Notes: generated by a model not told the origin, from the letters alone. A stretch of DNA of 64,000 nucleotides from Homalodisca vitripennis (GCF_021130785.1 NC_060212.1:151618501-151682500); one strand, 5' to 3'; positions 48,501 to 59,331 are shown, counted from the first letter of the stretch. Numbers and translations: made by a program.

Positions 48501-49123
48501 AGTCGGAAGAGAAATACGCACACAACGTGATTCTTCAAGTCGGAAGAGAAATAAGCACACAACGTGATTCTTCAAGTCGGAAGAGAAATAAGCACACAAC
48601 GTGATTCTTCAAGTCGGAAGAGAAATAAGCACACAACGTGATTCTTCAAGTCGGAAGAGAAATAAGCACACAACGTGATTCTTCAAGTCGGAAGAGAAAT
48701 AAGCACACAACGTGATTCTTCAAGTCGGAAGAGAAATAAGCACACAACGTGATTCTTCAAGTCGGAAGAGAAATAAGCACACAACGTGATTCTTCAAGTC
48801 GGAAGAGAAATACGCACACAACGTGATTCTTCAAGTCGGAAGAGAAATAAGCACACAACGTGATTCTTCAAGTCGGAAGAGAAATAAGCACACAACGTGA
48901 TTCTTCAAGTCGGAAGAGAAATAAGCACACAACGTGATTCTTCAAGTCGGAAGAGAAATAAGCACACAACGTGATTCTTCAAGTCGGAAGAGAAATAAGC
49001 ACACAATGATTCCTTCAAGTCGGAAGAGAAATAAGCACACAACGTGATTCTTCAATCGGAATATTCATTCAATTAAATGATTCTTCAAGTCAGAAATAAG
49101 CACACAACGTGATTCTTCAAGTA
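45552..49123. repeat. 37-bp satellite array, more than 90 units
   Basis: The unit is 37 bp: GAAGAGAAATAAGCACAC followed by AACGTGATTCTTCAAGTCG. A common variant has TACGCACAC in place of TAAGCACAC, and a 38-bp variant has TAACGCACAC. Variants occur in blocks (AAGC type to about 46080, mainly ACGC type to about 46800, AAGC to about 47150, and so on). Each unit can form a small hairpin (TCTTC-AAGTCG-GAAGA). Because 37 is not a multiple of 3, all frames are closed, so it is non-coding. The array is broken at about 47230-47330 and 47625-47725 and decays at its right end from about 48995. Confidence 0.98.
47629..47723. repeat. Copy of the array's right flank inside the array
   Basis: AAATAATTTAACGTCAGCCA, GGACGAAATAGGAGTTCACA and AAATGATATT here match the single-copy-looking flank at 49124-49217 (AAATAATTTACCGTCAGCCA, the same GGACGAAATAGGAGTTCACA, AAATGATATT). 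It separates two sub-arrays and marks a segmental duplication of array plus flank. Confidence 0.9.
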
Positions 49124-49217
49124 AATAATTTACCGTCAGCCACGCTAGTTTTGTGGAGGACGAAATAGGAGTTCACAAAAAGGGTTAAACATATGAAATG
49201 ATATTATACAGATTCTT
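49124..49217. repeat. Right flank of the satellite, duplicated at 47629
   Basis: Partner of the internal copy at 47629-47723; about 90 bp of similar sequence with small indels. It carries no coding frame of interest. Confidence 0.9.
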
Positions 49218-50619
49218 AAAGATAAGACTTTTAGTATTTTTTATATAGTTGTCTGACGGTGTCATACCTATTATTTATGTGTCTCACTTAGATATGCTTA
49301 ACGGTCTTATACCTTCCCGCTCAAACTCCACCAACACTAGCGGGACTGACGATCGATTTTTTTCTTAAGAAAAATTCCTCTATCGATAAAAAAAACTAGT
49401 TTGTGTGCTTGAACAGTGCAAAATGTCTCTTAATGCCTAGATTATAAATAAGTTCTTAATTAACAATTGAATACAATTTAAACTCAATCGGTTAACCAGT
49501 TTTGCATAGAATAATGAAGAACTAACATAAACGGTTGATGTACGAGTATATTGTTATAATACGTTTTTGAATAATAAGTATAATTAATTACAATATTTAG
49601 TAACATCCTGTTTTGTTAATTAAAAGGTTTGCACCTATAATAATTTTGTTTAAAAAAATTTGACGTAAAATTGTGTTAAAAATATTAGAATCAAGAAAAT
49701 TGTATAAAAAATGCAACAACTTTTTGAAAGCGCGTCTTTTTTACAAGGGAACGGACGTAATGGTTGTATAGACATTGGCAATAATAATATATTCTTCAGT
49801 ATAGCAGTGTAGCATAAAATTAAAAAGATGTATTGACGTGTGCAATGTTACGGAAGTTTAATAGTATTAAACTTTTAATACTGCCAGATAGCTAAAGGGT
49901 ATTGAACCTTGTGTCAAACATAGACTGGTGATATTTCTAATACATTGTATTCCAAGACAAAAACTGGAAAGGTGCTAAATTGATCACCTTGATTACTCTA
50001 GCCAGAACGGTTAATTATGAGATTGCCTCAATTGAAGTTTGAAAGGATTCCCGGAATCTGATTTGCTCTCTTTGAGGAATAGTAGAAAGGAACGAGTATA
50101 ACAAAGGAAAGAAGGTAAGGCGAATGTAGCTTTGTAATTCATTTGTAACGAACACGATTAGTTACTACGGAGATAATTTATTTTTTATTAAAAGTATATC
50201 TAATGAAAACCATGTCAAGCATATACTTTGAGAAATAGTGCAAAGGGTACTAAGAAAGTGTTTTAACGTTTTATTAAAAATACTCGTGTAGGACAGAAGA
50301 GTGCTAAAGAGAGTCCAAGTTGCAAATATTCTTGAATAGGAATAGCAGTACGTGAAAACAAGATTATAGCACATCATAGTACACCCCAACCATGTACTGT
50401 CTATGTCTGGATTAAAATAATCCCTGAAACTGGAACGTGAGAAGAAATAATGTCGTTATTGGGCGGAAGCAAATAAAAATTCCTCCTTTCGGGAAATTTT
50501 TGACACTTGGCGAATAGAGCAAGTGGGGCCGACTTTATGCGTTTCTTGAACGGCATATATTATGGCTTGATTATTGTGTACAAGCCCTCTCCCTCTTCTC
50601 AACAACCGTTCCTTTCTTT
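49218..50619. other. AT-rich sequence, nothing recognised
   Basis: AGTATTAAA-CT-TTTAATACT near 49863 is a 9-bp hairpin. The minus frame 50165-50389 has no domain. Nothing else is seen. Confidence 0.5.
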
Positions 50620-51230
50620 GGCTGAGCATTAGCAAAGCCGATCGCTTGAGGAGGTGTTAAAATTTCCATTTCTGTTTGTTTGTCCACAAAGTATCATGTG
50701 ATCGAATTAACCTATATATTTACATAAGATTTTGCTTAAAGCTTTATTTCTATATAGGCATCATCAAGGTCGATGATGATGTCTGTAATTTTAGGAATTT
50801 GGCTGAGTGTTACCATAATGGCAACAATTAAAATGCTGAAGAAACATATTTGTAAACAAACAAAATATCATAGTACACATACATGTGATGAAGTTACTTT
50901 ATGGGATTGGTGGGCAACACTTTCATTACGTTTCGTCGAGTAATTCATTACTGCAATCTATCGGTTTATTTGTACACAGATAAGATAGAGTTAGTGATGG
51001 TTTATGTCCTTACATGGGATTTGGCTGAGCGTTACCAAAGCTCATCACTCAGGTTTATACCTCTAAAATAAATTGATCTTTAAAACTTCAATTGTATATA
51101 CTTTTTATCACTAACTGGTGAAATTCTTCTGCTGTCAGTATATTTGCCTATGTATCTGTTGCCACTGGATATGTCAAGAACGAATAGAGTTGTGAATTGG
51201 AAATTGTTTATGTAACTTCAGTCCATTAAC
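50620..51230 (+). repeat. Dispersed repeat with GCTGAGCGTTAGC boundary (copies 4, in tandem)
   Basis: Unit 1 starts GGCTGAGCATTAGCAAAGCC (50620), continues with TTTCTGTTTGTTTGTCCAC and TTTATTTCTATATAGGC, then GGTCGATGATGATGTC, and ends at GGCTGAGTGTTACC (about 50801). More unit blocks follow, with GGCTGAGCGTTACCAAAGC at about 51021 and TGTCAAGAACGAATAGAGTT at about 51171. The repeating boundary word confirms a tandem unit structure with substantial decay. Confidence 0.8.
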
Positions 51231-51515
51231 TGTTATAAGCGACAATATAAGAGGGTTTAGACACCATCTTATCAGCGTCTATAGTTCATCACCACTATTG
51301 AGCTTAATTGGTAACAATTGGTATATATTTCAAACAATATCGAAAAAAACCTCTCAACAATGCCATTCATCGCCATCTTAGGTTATTGGTGAGGTACAAG
51401 TTTTCCTGATGTCGAAGTCATTAATTTTTGTAACTTCCAATTTGTCATAGTAAACAAGCATGTTAAATTCAATAACAATGTGTAATACAGTGGGGACACT
51501 CAATTCAGCAAATTT
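51231..51515. other. AT-rich sequence next to a FLYWCH-like remnant
   Basis: No motif recognised. It might hold decayed neighbouring sequence of the zinc-finger remnant. Confidence 0.4.
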
Positions 51516-51701
51516 TCATCTATTAGCAATGAAATTTGTAGCAAATTTGGAAAGCAAATAATCCTGCTTAATCAGTCCATTACGCGTACCATTTCTCGCA
51601 CCTGAGATATTACGTTGGCATTCTGAGCAATTCCAGTAAATTCTCTCATTGCTTTCCACTGCAAACACGTGCAATAAAATTTGTTTGGACACAAATCTCA
51701 A
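51516..51701 (-). pseudogene. FLYWCH-type zinc-finger remnant
   Basis: A 61-codon minus-strand frame contains KQILLHVFAVESNERIYWNC then SECQRNISGARNGTRNG. FLYWCH fingers have a hydrophobic lead, YWxC, seven residues, then C-x-AR. Here the YWNC, the seven-residue spacing and the AR are all in place, but the second cysteine is Ser. No histidine pair is clear downstream, and the frame has no ATG. FLYWCH modules occur in Mutator-like transposases and in the alternative 3' exons of mod(mdg4)-type BTB genes, so this is most likely a relic of one of these. The frame ends with a stop at 51516. Confidence 0.45.
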
Positions 51702-52779
51702 TATTAATGCAAACCATCTTTCAGAAATAGCATTTTTACATTAAGATCCTTATTTTTTATCTTTGTTTTCTAATTAATTTGATCAAGGCTTTTTCTTAAA
51801 ACTTTGAACAAAGGACATTGTATGTTTTTTATACAAGATACATAGTGAAAACTATGATGAATTGTATAATACTGTAATTTTGAGCAACAAACCTCATCTC
51901 CTACGTGGGTTACCTGAATGAGTCGATACCACTTTGTTTTCTCTTATAAATAAATGGAAAATGGGTTGAGATGAGGTCTAAAAATAACATAAATGTAGTT
52001 ATTCACCTTCATTGACAGCCACTGATTGATTTTGGTGATTGGTTTAACGCCATGACCCACTTTTTTAGTTCAATGTAATCTCTCTCATATTGTACCTTGC
52101 TTAAAATGTTCACATTAGCGCTTATATGAATCACAAAAAGTAATTATATATATCACAAAATATTGCCTTATACAAAACTAACCGATATTGTATTACATTA
52201 TAATAAAAATGACGTATTTTGAACGAAGTGTGAGCTTAGGTAGTGGTACGTATAGTTACATGGCAATTACACAGCCACTATGTAAGTTGCTATCTAATTG
52301 TCACTAAAGACTAGACCACTAAATAAGTTAAATCAATAAGTGCCATAGGAAATGAAAAATATGTCATTTAATAAATCTATAAAAGACAGGAGAGAAGACG
52401 AATTTGCTCAGATTTTGTAATGTAGTATATTTAGTACATTTACTGTGTTTCTTACTAAGCATACATTTCATTTAAATAGTGTTTCAGAGTCCGTCGAAAC
52501 AAGAAGTTAGATTTTGTGACAACAAAAATATTAATAATTTATTTGTTATGGGATTCAAGTATAATAAATATTTCCAAAACAGTTTGAGATACAAATTGGT
52601 CATTACAAAATGTTTAAGAAATGTTAAATGCATTCCAGAATATTTTTATATAAGTTCTTAAATCACATAGTTGAACATTTTTATTTGTTTAAAGTTTATG
52701 AAGTTTTAACAGTCTCCAATGAATGAAGCTAACTTGGATTTTTGGATCAGTTATAGCTTTAACAAGCCGCGTTATATAG
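51702..52779. other. AT-rich sequence, nothing recognised
   Basis: No further FLYWCH-like motif or coding frame is seen on either strand. Confidence 0.45.
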
Positions 52780-52960
52780 AGTACAGAGTGTGTAAAATGT
52801 CTGGAAAAACTTCAATAGTCTTAAACCGTACCAGATAAAACTGTTCAAAACTGTAGAATTATCTTTGAAGAATAGTAACTTTCATGATGTATGTAATTAA
52901 TAACCATCATATTCCTAAATTCGAATGTATCATAAAAATTATGTCAAAAAGTAGGTCAAT
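52780..52960 (+). repeat. Dispersed repeat start (TACAGAGTGTGTAAA type)
   Basis: GAGTACAGAGTGTGTAAAAT followed by GTCTGGAAAAACTTCAATAG resembles the start of a widespread type of insect dispersed repeat (TACAGGGTGT...). Related words occur at about 22994 and, inverted, 59212. The right limit is a guess. Confidence 0.4.
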
Positions 52961-53801
52961 ATGCATATCATTAAAAATATTTATGATTAGAACATAACGA
53001 CAGGTGTTGGAATAATATCAATATTGAACCTTCAACAGCCGCGATTTTGTACAGGATACATAATTTAGGACAATAAGCATTGATTAGGAACATTTTGAGA
53101 TTCTTTCCCGAAGTGCACTATTTTCTAATAGCATCTTTTATAACCAACTGAAAATTGACAGTTTTTGAGTTCGGACATTGAAGGCGAAAACATTGTTGTA
53201 AAATAAGACCATAATTTCTGCTGTTCTTATTATGCTCATATTTTGGAGATAAACCAGAGCTGCAGAAAAACGGCTTTGAAATGACCTGGAATGGAAAGAA
53301 ACCGAGACCAACGCTACTGGGAAGCACATTTCAGAGATCGGTCGTAACTGAAGCCCAGGAGTATAAAAGGTTTCAATAGGGGTCAAGACGGATTTGTGGT
53401 GAGGTCCTCACTAAACAGGAAGTTGAGCAGCGGGTGCAAGAGCGTCAGTAAAAAAGTCTGGTAACATCTGGAACGAACCCGAAGCCTCCCATGCTACTCT
53501 TGGACGCAACTGTGGTTGACATAGATTTGGTTAAAATAATCTACAAATCACATATAAACTCCAAAACAAAATGAATTAACATATAATAAAACATATTATA
53601 TGTTATAAATAATTAGGTTAATTGCTCGAACTAACTCAACAGCAAACGAAAAGAAATGTGAATTATAAAAATTGAATCAAACGAGAAGTACAGCAAGGTT
53701 CCGTCGATTACGGTTCGTAGGTTCATGAGAGTTTCCATATGTTTCTCTATCTCTCTCCACACCGCAACCCCAGACAAGACTAATTGCACCGACAACCGCG
53801 T
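52961..53801. other. Unassigned sequence
   Basis: A more mixed-composition block at 53270-53520 contains GAGGTCCTCACTAAACAGG and a TATAAAAG word at 53362. A short plus frame there reads EVLTKQEVEQRVQERQ before a stop, but no domain is recognised. Overlapping minus frames (53118-53386) are unconvincing. Confidence 0.35.
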
Positions 53802-53925
53802 CTTAACGAGGCAGCTTCATTGTTTCTCATCCTTATCAAGACTTGTGTCTCCTTCACTTCGTGAACTCAGTCAGAACATGGCGTATCAATATATCCTTTC
53901 GATTCCTCTCCTCAACAAAACCCTT
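53802..53925 (+). repeat. Local repeat, blocks X and Y (copy 1)
   Basis: Block X (GTCTTAACGAGGCAGCTTCA plus TTGTTTCTC) is followed by block Y (AACTCAGTCAGAACATGGCG to CGATTCCTCTCCTCAACAAAA). Both recur 0.4-0.6 kb downstream, in the order Y then X. Confidence 0.7.
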
Positions 53926-53992
53926 AATAAGATCAGTTGCGTTAACAACAAAAGTTAGGCAGCTTTGTTTTTCTTTCATCTCATGAATTTGC

Positions 53993-53996
<4 letters not shown>

Positions 53997-54042
<46 letters not shown>

Positions 54043-54098
54043 ATATATATATATATATTTTATAAATGTATAAAAATATATATTTTATATATATATAA
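53997..54098. repeat. (TA)n-rich tract at the 3' end of a SINE
   Basis: About 20 pure TA units followed by imperfect TA/TAAA repeats. On the minus strand it directly follows the SINE body at 54098-54192, so it may be that element's microsatellite tail. Confidence 0.9.
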
Positions 54099-54192
54099 TT
54101 TCAGTAAACATTGAACCACAAAAAGTACTTGCTCCGCCGGGATTCAAACCCGGATCTCTCACTTGTCGGGTGAATGTGCTACCATTACACCA
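54098..54192 (-). mobile_element. tRNA-derived SINE (Val-like head)
   Basis: Minus strand 54192-54131 reads TGGTGTAATGGTAGCACATT (box A), an anticodon-like arm TTCAC/GTGAG with loop CCGACAA (GAC at the anticodon position) and CCGGGTTTGAATCCCGG (box B; perfect 5-bp T stem). After GCGGAGC it continues AAGTACTTTTTGTGG, then an AT-rich tail that merges into (TA)n. The tRNA 5' acceptor is missing and fades into a GT-rich run, so this is a SINE head rather than an intact tRNA. It shares AAGTACTTTTT with the piece at 59500-59551. Confidence 0.75.
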
Positions 54193-54245
54193 CACACACG
54201 CGCACACGCACGCACGCACACACACACGCACGCATGTGTGTGTGT
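54190..54245. repeat. (CA)n / (GT)n compound microsatellite
   Basis: CACACACACGCGCACACGC and further CA/CG repeats switch to GTGTGTGTGT at about 54235. The CA run followed by a GT run is an inverted pair able to fold back. Confidence 0.92.
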
Positions 54246-54450
54246 ATTCTATTTTCCCTCCACAGCTCAGTCAAAAATAATGCTGAGTATATGGAGTATC
54301 AAAATATCACTTCGATCTCTCTCCTGAACAGAAACGAGAAATTGGGCGGAAAACCGTGTCTTCAATCAATCAATATTTATTGCGAAGACATGGTTTACAT
54401 GTCTTAACGAGGTAGATTCATTGTCTTTGCGTGTATCCTTCACTTCATAG
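54246..54450 (+). repeat. Local repeat, blocks Y and X (copy 2), interrupted by a retroposon tail
   Basis: Block Y (AGCTCAGTCAAAAATAATGC to CGATCTCTCTCCTGAACAGAA) and block X (TGTCTTAACGAGGTAGATTC) match 53802-53925. Between them lies an inserted tail-like segment at 54360-54405. Confidence 0.65.
54360..54405 (-). mobile_element. Short retroposon 3' tail
   Basis: On the minus strand: GCAATAAATATTGATTGATT followed by GA, i.e. an AATAAA word and a TTGA tandem tail. TGTCTT occurs on both sides (about 54357 and 54399), a possible short target-site duplication. Confidence 0.5.
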
Positions 54451-56913
54451 TTCATGTGAAGGATTATTGTTCATATGAACTTCAATAAGTGGAAAAGTGA
54501 CCACCTGTGAAGGACCCCTGTGAAGCATAGACTGTAAGAAACAAGTAATATGTCCACTTAATCTATGTATGGGAAGCAGTTTAGTGGCAATGAGCTTTCA
54601 TAATTCCAAGGGTGTAGGTAGGACTTGCCTTTGGGGGGAGGGGGTGAATCTGACCCATACCATACCGGGAGATTGAAATCTTAAATTTAAATCAATAAAA
54701 TAGGCCTAATTCATAGTAAAATATTTAAATGCTGCATTTAAAACAAGTTGAATTGCTGTTATACGAATCTCCTTTTTTTAGAGCTCTTGAGAGGGGGTGC
54801 TTCAATTCCCCTCATCCACCTCTATAGAAACAGTGCTAAAAAATAAAATAAAACAACTGCTCAGTATGAACAAAGCAAACTAAAAGTATAAATATTTTCA
54901 TAAAAAATTAAATTTGGTAAAACTATAAATCGATTAACATAAATTCCTCACATTTTAAGACAAAATGAACAAAAGTGTGGAAATAAACGCTGATTTAAAT
55001 TTCAATCATGATGAGAACGAAGTCTTCATATACCTTTAAGCAAAAAGTCAACAATTTCGACATGTGTTTTTATTTGAATATTTTTAATATTCATCAGTAC
55101 ACTTAAAATTATTCCAGCTCTCGGAACTCTGGAAAGATTTGTATGAACAGCGACGACTGTTATTAGAATCTAACTTGCAAATCCGAACAGTCCTCCAAGC
55201 CTCGCAGCCCGTAGTTTTGGTCTGCTTGCATATTTATCGAGGTCCGTCCACAAGTCCATCTCGATATGACTTGTTTCATTGGGCTGGAGATAATCTGTAT
55301 GAATGGAGATTGTAACCTGGGATTATTTTTACAATCTAAATGTACACGAACTCAAAATGTAAATTTAAAAGCCTCTGGTGGCTAACTAAATTGCATGTCT
55401 ACTGTACCAGCCATGATAACAGATTAAATATATATTTGTATTGCTTCATTCTTTTTCTCAATTTCATACCACAGGCGAATGTGATGATTGGGTAAAACTT
55501 AAGAAGAGATTATGTTGGAAACAGTGTTAGTACGTTAAATAATATATTGCACATTAACGGACAGTAAATAATGGATAAAATATTTCCTGCTGCTTTTATA
55601 CTATGAAAATCCTTGATGTGGTTTGGCGATTAAATGAACATTGTGAAAGGTAAAACCAACAGATATTTCCTTCGAAAATCTCAATTGTGTCGTCACGATA
55701 GACTTTTACACATACTTTAAACACGTAAATAGGACTTGAGATGCACAAAGTCTCGTATAGCGTTTATGTTCACACCGGAAATTGAGTGAATTATATAATT
55801 CCAGATATGGGTACCACTCACATTCCGGAAGTTCCTCTGATTTTTTGTTCTCTCATCACTTCTTTTGATTCACAGACAAAATCCTTTACAAAATGCAAGC
55901 GTAGCTACGAGCAAGAAAAAACCCATTTCAGGGTAAATCAATTACTGTACTTACACAATTGAGTGAATTTTAGAAATATTTATAATTGCTTAACTATTGT
56001 AAATTAGACTAAATCGGTTGTCTTTCTCCGTGTATCAAATGTAATTGTCCGGGAGGCAAAAGCCAATTTGTATTCAATAAATGAGCTCAACTTATTGCGT
56101 GACATCTATAGAGGATATTCTCTAACACAGAAATTGATCTTTAGTAGTTATCGTTTTGGTACACGTGAAAACTACAAAGCGCTAAAAAGGTTCCACAAAA
56201 AACATAATTATGATGGGATATGAAGAGTTGATTGAATGCGAATATTGATTTTAGCTCCATTTCACCTTTCGCTCAGTGCAGCATGTGTAGTCTGACGTCA
56301 CAGACTTCACTCCTGTGATCTGGAGTCCAAGTTCGTCTGAAGAGATTACAAAAGACTCGGTGACGAACACGTTCCAAAGGAACTCTTTGTATCGTTTCGA
56401 CATCAGAGAGACTTAGACTACAAAGAGCTTTGTCTGGTGAAAAGTTCACATACGGAAATTTATACGTTGCGGCTAATAAATTTGTATTCTTAATGATGAG
56501 AAAATGAATCTTGTACTACGCACACAAAATATTGTCGTGAAAAACACCATTATACAACTCATTTAAAAACCGAAATACACCATTTGTAAATGAAATATAT
56601 TAGTTTTTACAATGCTTCACTGATGAGAGTGATTAGGGTTCAGCACAGTAAAGAAATAAAGCTTGCAGCTCGGTGTTGTCAAGCGACACTCAACCTAGTT
56701 ACACGACAGTCAGCCGTTGTCTGGTTGTATGTCAAGAGCTCTTCGACCTGCAGTTGCCGAGTGTTTACTGTCGGCTGCGATATCTGTCATTTGTTCTGGC
56801 CGGTATAACGTTGAATACGTCTCATATAATTCAAAATTATATGTAACAAGAATTTACTTTTTTAAAGAGTACAATGCAAACCAACATTACTGCTAGATAA
56901 TGAAAAACCTATT
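54451..56913. other. Unassigned sequence
   Basis: A G-rich run (TTGGGGGGAGGGGGTG, about 54631-54646) has only two long G tracts and does not make a full G4 motif. The plus frame 56590-56808 has no domain. The rest is AT-rich and empty. Confidence 0.45.
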
Positions 56914-57145
56914 GGAGGAAACAGGATTTTTCTGGACATCTACAATAGTTCAGTGATAAAAAAAAAATCAGTATTACTACGTTTCGAGATCTGCAATCTG
57001 ATCTCTTCTTCAGGTAAATAACTAACCAAACACATAATTACAAATAAGTAAAAATAAACAAATCATACCAGAGAGTTGTGACACGCATAAGTCAGGAATC
57101 ACAACCACTACATTGTGTGTCAATATCACTAACTATAAAACAAAT
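56914..57145 (+). mobile_element. MITE-like family A element, truncated
   Basis: Starts GGAGGAAACAGGATTTTTCT, runs through TACGTTTCGAGATCTGCAAT and CTGATCTCTTCTTCAGGTAA, and then AAGTCAGGAATCACAACC. These match the family A element at 61805-62205 read on the opposite strand, in the same order. The far inverted repeat is not found, so the copy is truncated or decayed at its right end near 57145. Confidence 0.8.
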
Positions 57146-57185
57146 TGTAAACCTAGTGCATTTTTAGTACGTTAGTAATAACAAA

Positions 57186-57710
57186 ATAAATACCTGTGCG
57201 TTAGCAAAGCATGTCGCTCGAAAGGTTAGACAAATTCGATTTTTGTCTATATGATTATCTGTCCGCTCGATATATCAAGAATAAAGCGAACCACGAAATT
57301 TAAAATTTGCATGAAGCTCCATTTTTACATTGCCCTTATGGGTAACCATGGTGGCAACGAGAAAATCAGAGAAGAAAAAGATTATAAAGCGAGTACAATC
57401 ATATAACATAAGGCATTGTAACAACACAACTATTTTAAAGATATCTCAAGAAATATTTTATATATGGACAAAATTGTGCATGAAACCTAATTTTTACATA
57501 AAAAAGAATGAGTTCAAAAATAGTGGCCAATACATTGATAAAATTTCACTGAGCGTCACTGGAGGCTATCACTTCTAAGGGAGCTGGCACAATTTCTCTT
57601 CTGTCGGACTATCTCGCTATCCACAGGACATCTCAGGAATAAATTAAGCTATATATTTAAACTTTTACATAAAAAATCAGCGAACCTTCTTACATGATAC
57701 GTGGTGTGGC
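57186..57710 (+). repeat. Dispersed repeat with GCTGAGCGTTAGC boundary (copies 5, tandem)
   Basis: Contains GTGCGTTAGCAAAGCATGTC, TTTAAAATTTGCATGAAGCT, CCATTTTTACATTGCCC and GGTGGCAACGAG. A second partial unit follows with AAAGATATCTCAAGAAATAT and TTGTGCATGAAACC, and a third begins at ACTGAGCGTCACTGGAGGC (about 57550) with GACATCTCAGGAATAAATT. Three consecutive, decayed units of about 180 bp. Confidence 0.75.
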
Positions 57711-59179
57711 ATACACCTATTTGTTTTATAATTAGTACATAGAAGCGTACTTAAGTTTTTTTTCATTTTATACGTAACGTTGAGTTATAATTGGTTTGAT
57801 AATTAATAACGTGTCACCAATGTAAAGTTACTAGCTATGTTCAAACTTATCACCTTCTATGTTTAAAAATCATTTTAATCATTTAAGCTATACAAATTAC
57901 AGAGAACCATATCGTACCTTATTATACAATGAAACAGAAACCACAAAAAGTTTGAAAGTATATTAATAAAACTCTGGCAATTTCAGGTCCGTTTGTTTCC
58001 ACTTCTGTAAGCATTCCCCTATATCTATCAGCGTCAAGAGAAAGTTTATAGCGACATAAAACGAGCGACACAATATAAGTTGGCAGACCTGTGTCTGTGT
58101 GGCGCCTCAATTTGGCGGGGAATGGCAGCACTGCAGATTGTAATAAGGATACGTCCACATCAAACATTTATTCCAATGATTATCTCGTTAATAGACTGTA
58201 ATCAATCTAACTTGTTATCCATCTATTACGATGGCTTTTGAGTTCAACTAGACAAGGAATTCACGTACCTACTTAAAGTGTCCATGCCCGAGCTAAATTT
58301 CCACTTTTGGCTGCAATTTGTCGTTGTTATATTATTTAAATGAATTGATTATCAAGATTTGCATCAGTAATTCAACAATTTCTTTAAATTATCATGATAA
58401 ATCTCGTGTGTTGAATGCCAATCACATTCATATGATGAGTTTTTACGCATAACTTGAGAACTATTGAAGCCAGAAGATGTAATAAGGGGCAAAATGGATT
58501 GCTGTAAAAATAGACCTGTAAAGATTCTAGATAACTTGTTAAAAAATTGCAATAAAATTTGTAATATATTTTCTAACACGCGGTGGTAATGTAACGGGAT
58601 AGATTCTAGTCTTTGTAACATTAGGATAAACCCATTACACTACAGAAACAATGGACAGAATCTCGCCAGGATTGACAAGAGAGCCGAGCTCTGTTCTGTC
58701 AAACTTTATAATTGAATTTTTATGGCCGGCTGCCTTCTTTGTCTTATTTATGTTAAGCTGTCCAACTTTAACCAAAGCCCTCGTTCATAACGAAATGTAT
58801 GGATGATAATTATATTAAACACTCATAACGTGGTAGATATTATGCATTTAATTTAGTTACATTTCACGTAATTAGGAGTTCTCACTGTGACTTCAATAAT
58901 GTTTTTAAAATCTGATACTATTATTGAACAGATTGAAAAGTAATAATAAACATGAATGTTTATTACAATGACTTTAACCTTTTAGTAATAAGTAGTTTTG
59001 GAATATTTACGTTTACAGTCTTTAAAACCCCAGTATTCAGCAAAAAATTTAAACATTTTTCTTTAATTAGGTTTTAAGGATATACGACAGGCCTTTCTCA
59101 AATAAAAAATTTAAGTAAAAAATAAATTGGGGAATTGGAATCTCCCGGGTAATTATTGATTTTTCAAAAATTTCGTACA
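57711..59179. other. Unassigned AT-rich sequence
   Basis: Minus frames at 57922-58167 and 58364-58621 have no domain that I recognise. Block 57985-58145 is GC-richer than its surroundings. No RNA gene. Confidence 0.45.
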
Positions 59180-59240
59180 GGTATATTACCTGAAGAAATT
59201 GGTAAGAGAGTTCTGAGACACTCTGTATATTAATAGGGAA
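59180..59240 (-). repeat. Dispersed repeat start (TACAGAGTGTCTCAGA type, minus)
   Basis: On the minus strand: TATACAGAGTGTCTCAGAAC followed by TCTCTTACCAATTTCTTCAG. Related to the words at about 22994 and 52785. The minus frame through it (59067-59279) is probably chance. Confidence 0.45.
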
Positions 59241-59291
59241 GCCAAATCTACGGTACTTATATCCATAAATCCATTTCATGTATATTTCGTT

Positions 59292-59292
59292 T

Positions 59293-59330
<38 letters not shown>
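59292..59330. repeat. (TA)n microsatellite
   Basis: About 18 TA units with a short TTATATATT lead. Confidence 0.93.

Positions 59331-59331
<1 letters not shown>

Noticed and set aside
45552..49123. CRISPR-like array (regular 37-bp period)
   Set aside because: There are no spacers; units are directly adjacent and the setting is eukaryotic. It is a satellite.
53118..53386. Overlapping minus frames of 69 and 82 codons as a gene
   Set aside because: Two registers of the same stretch, with no domain and no support for splicing.
54131..54192. Functional tRNA-Val gene
   Set aside because: The 5' acceptor strand is missing and replaced by a GT-rich run, and the sequence continues into a SINE-like tail. 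A SINE head is more likely.
54631..54646. G-quadruplex at a GGGGGG-A-GGGGG run
   Set aside because: Only two long G runs, so the four-run requirement is not met without very short sub-runs.
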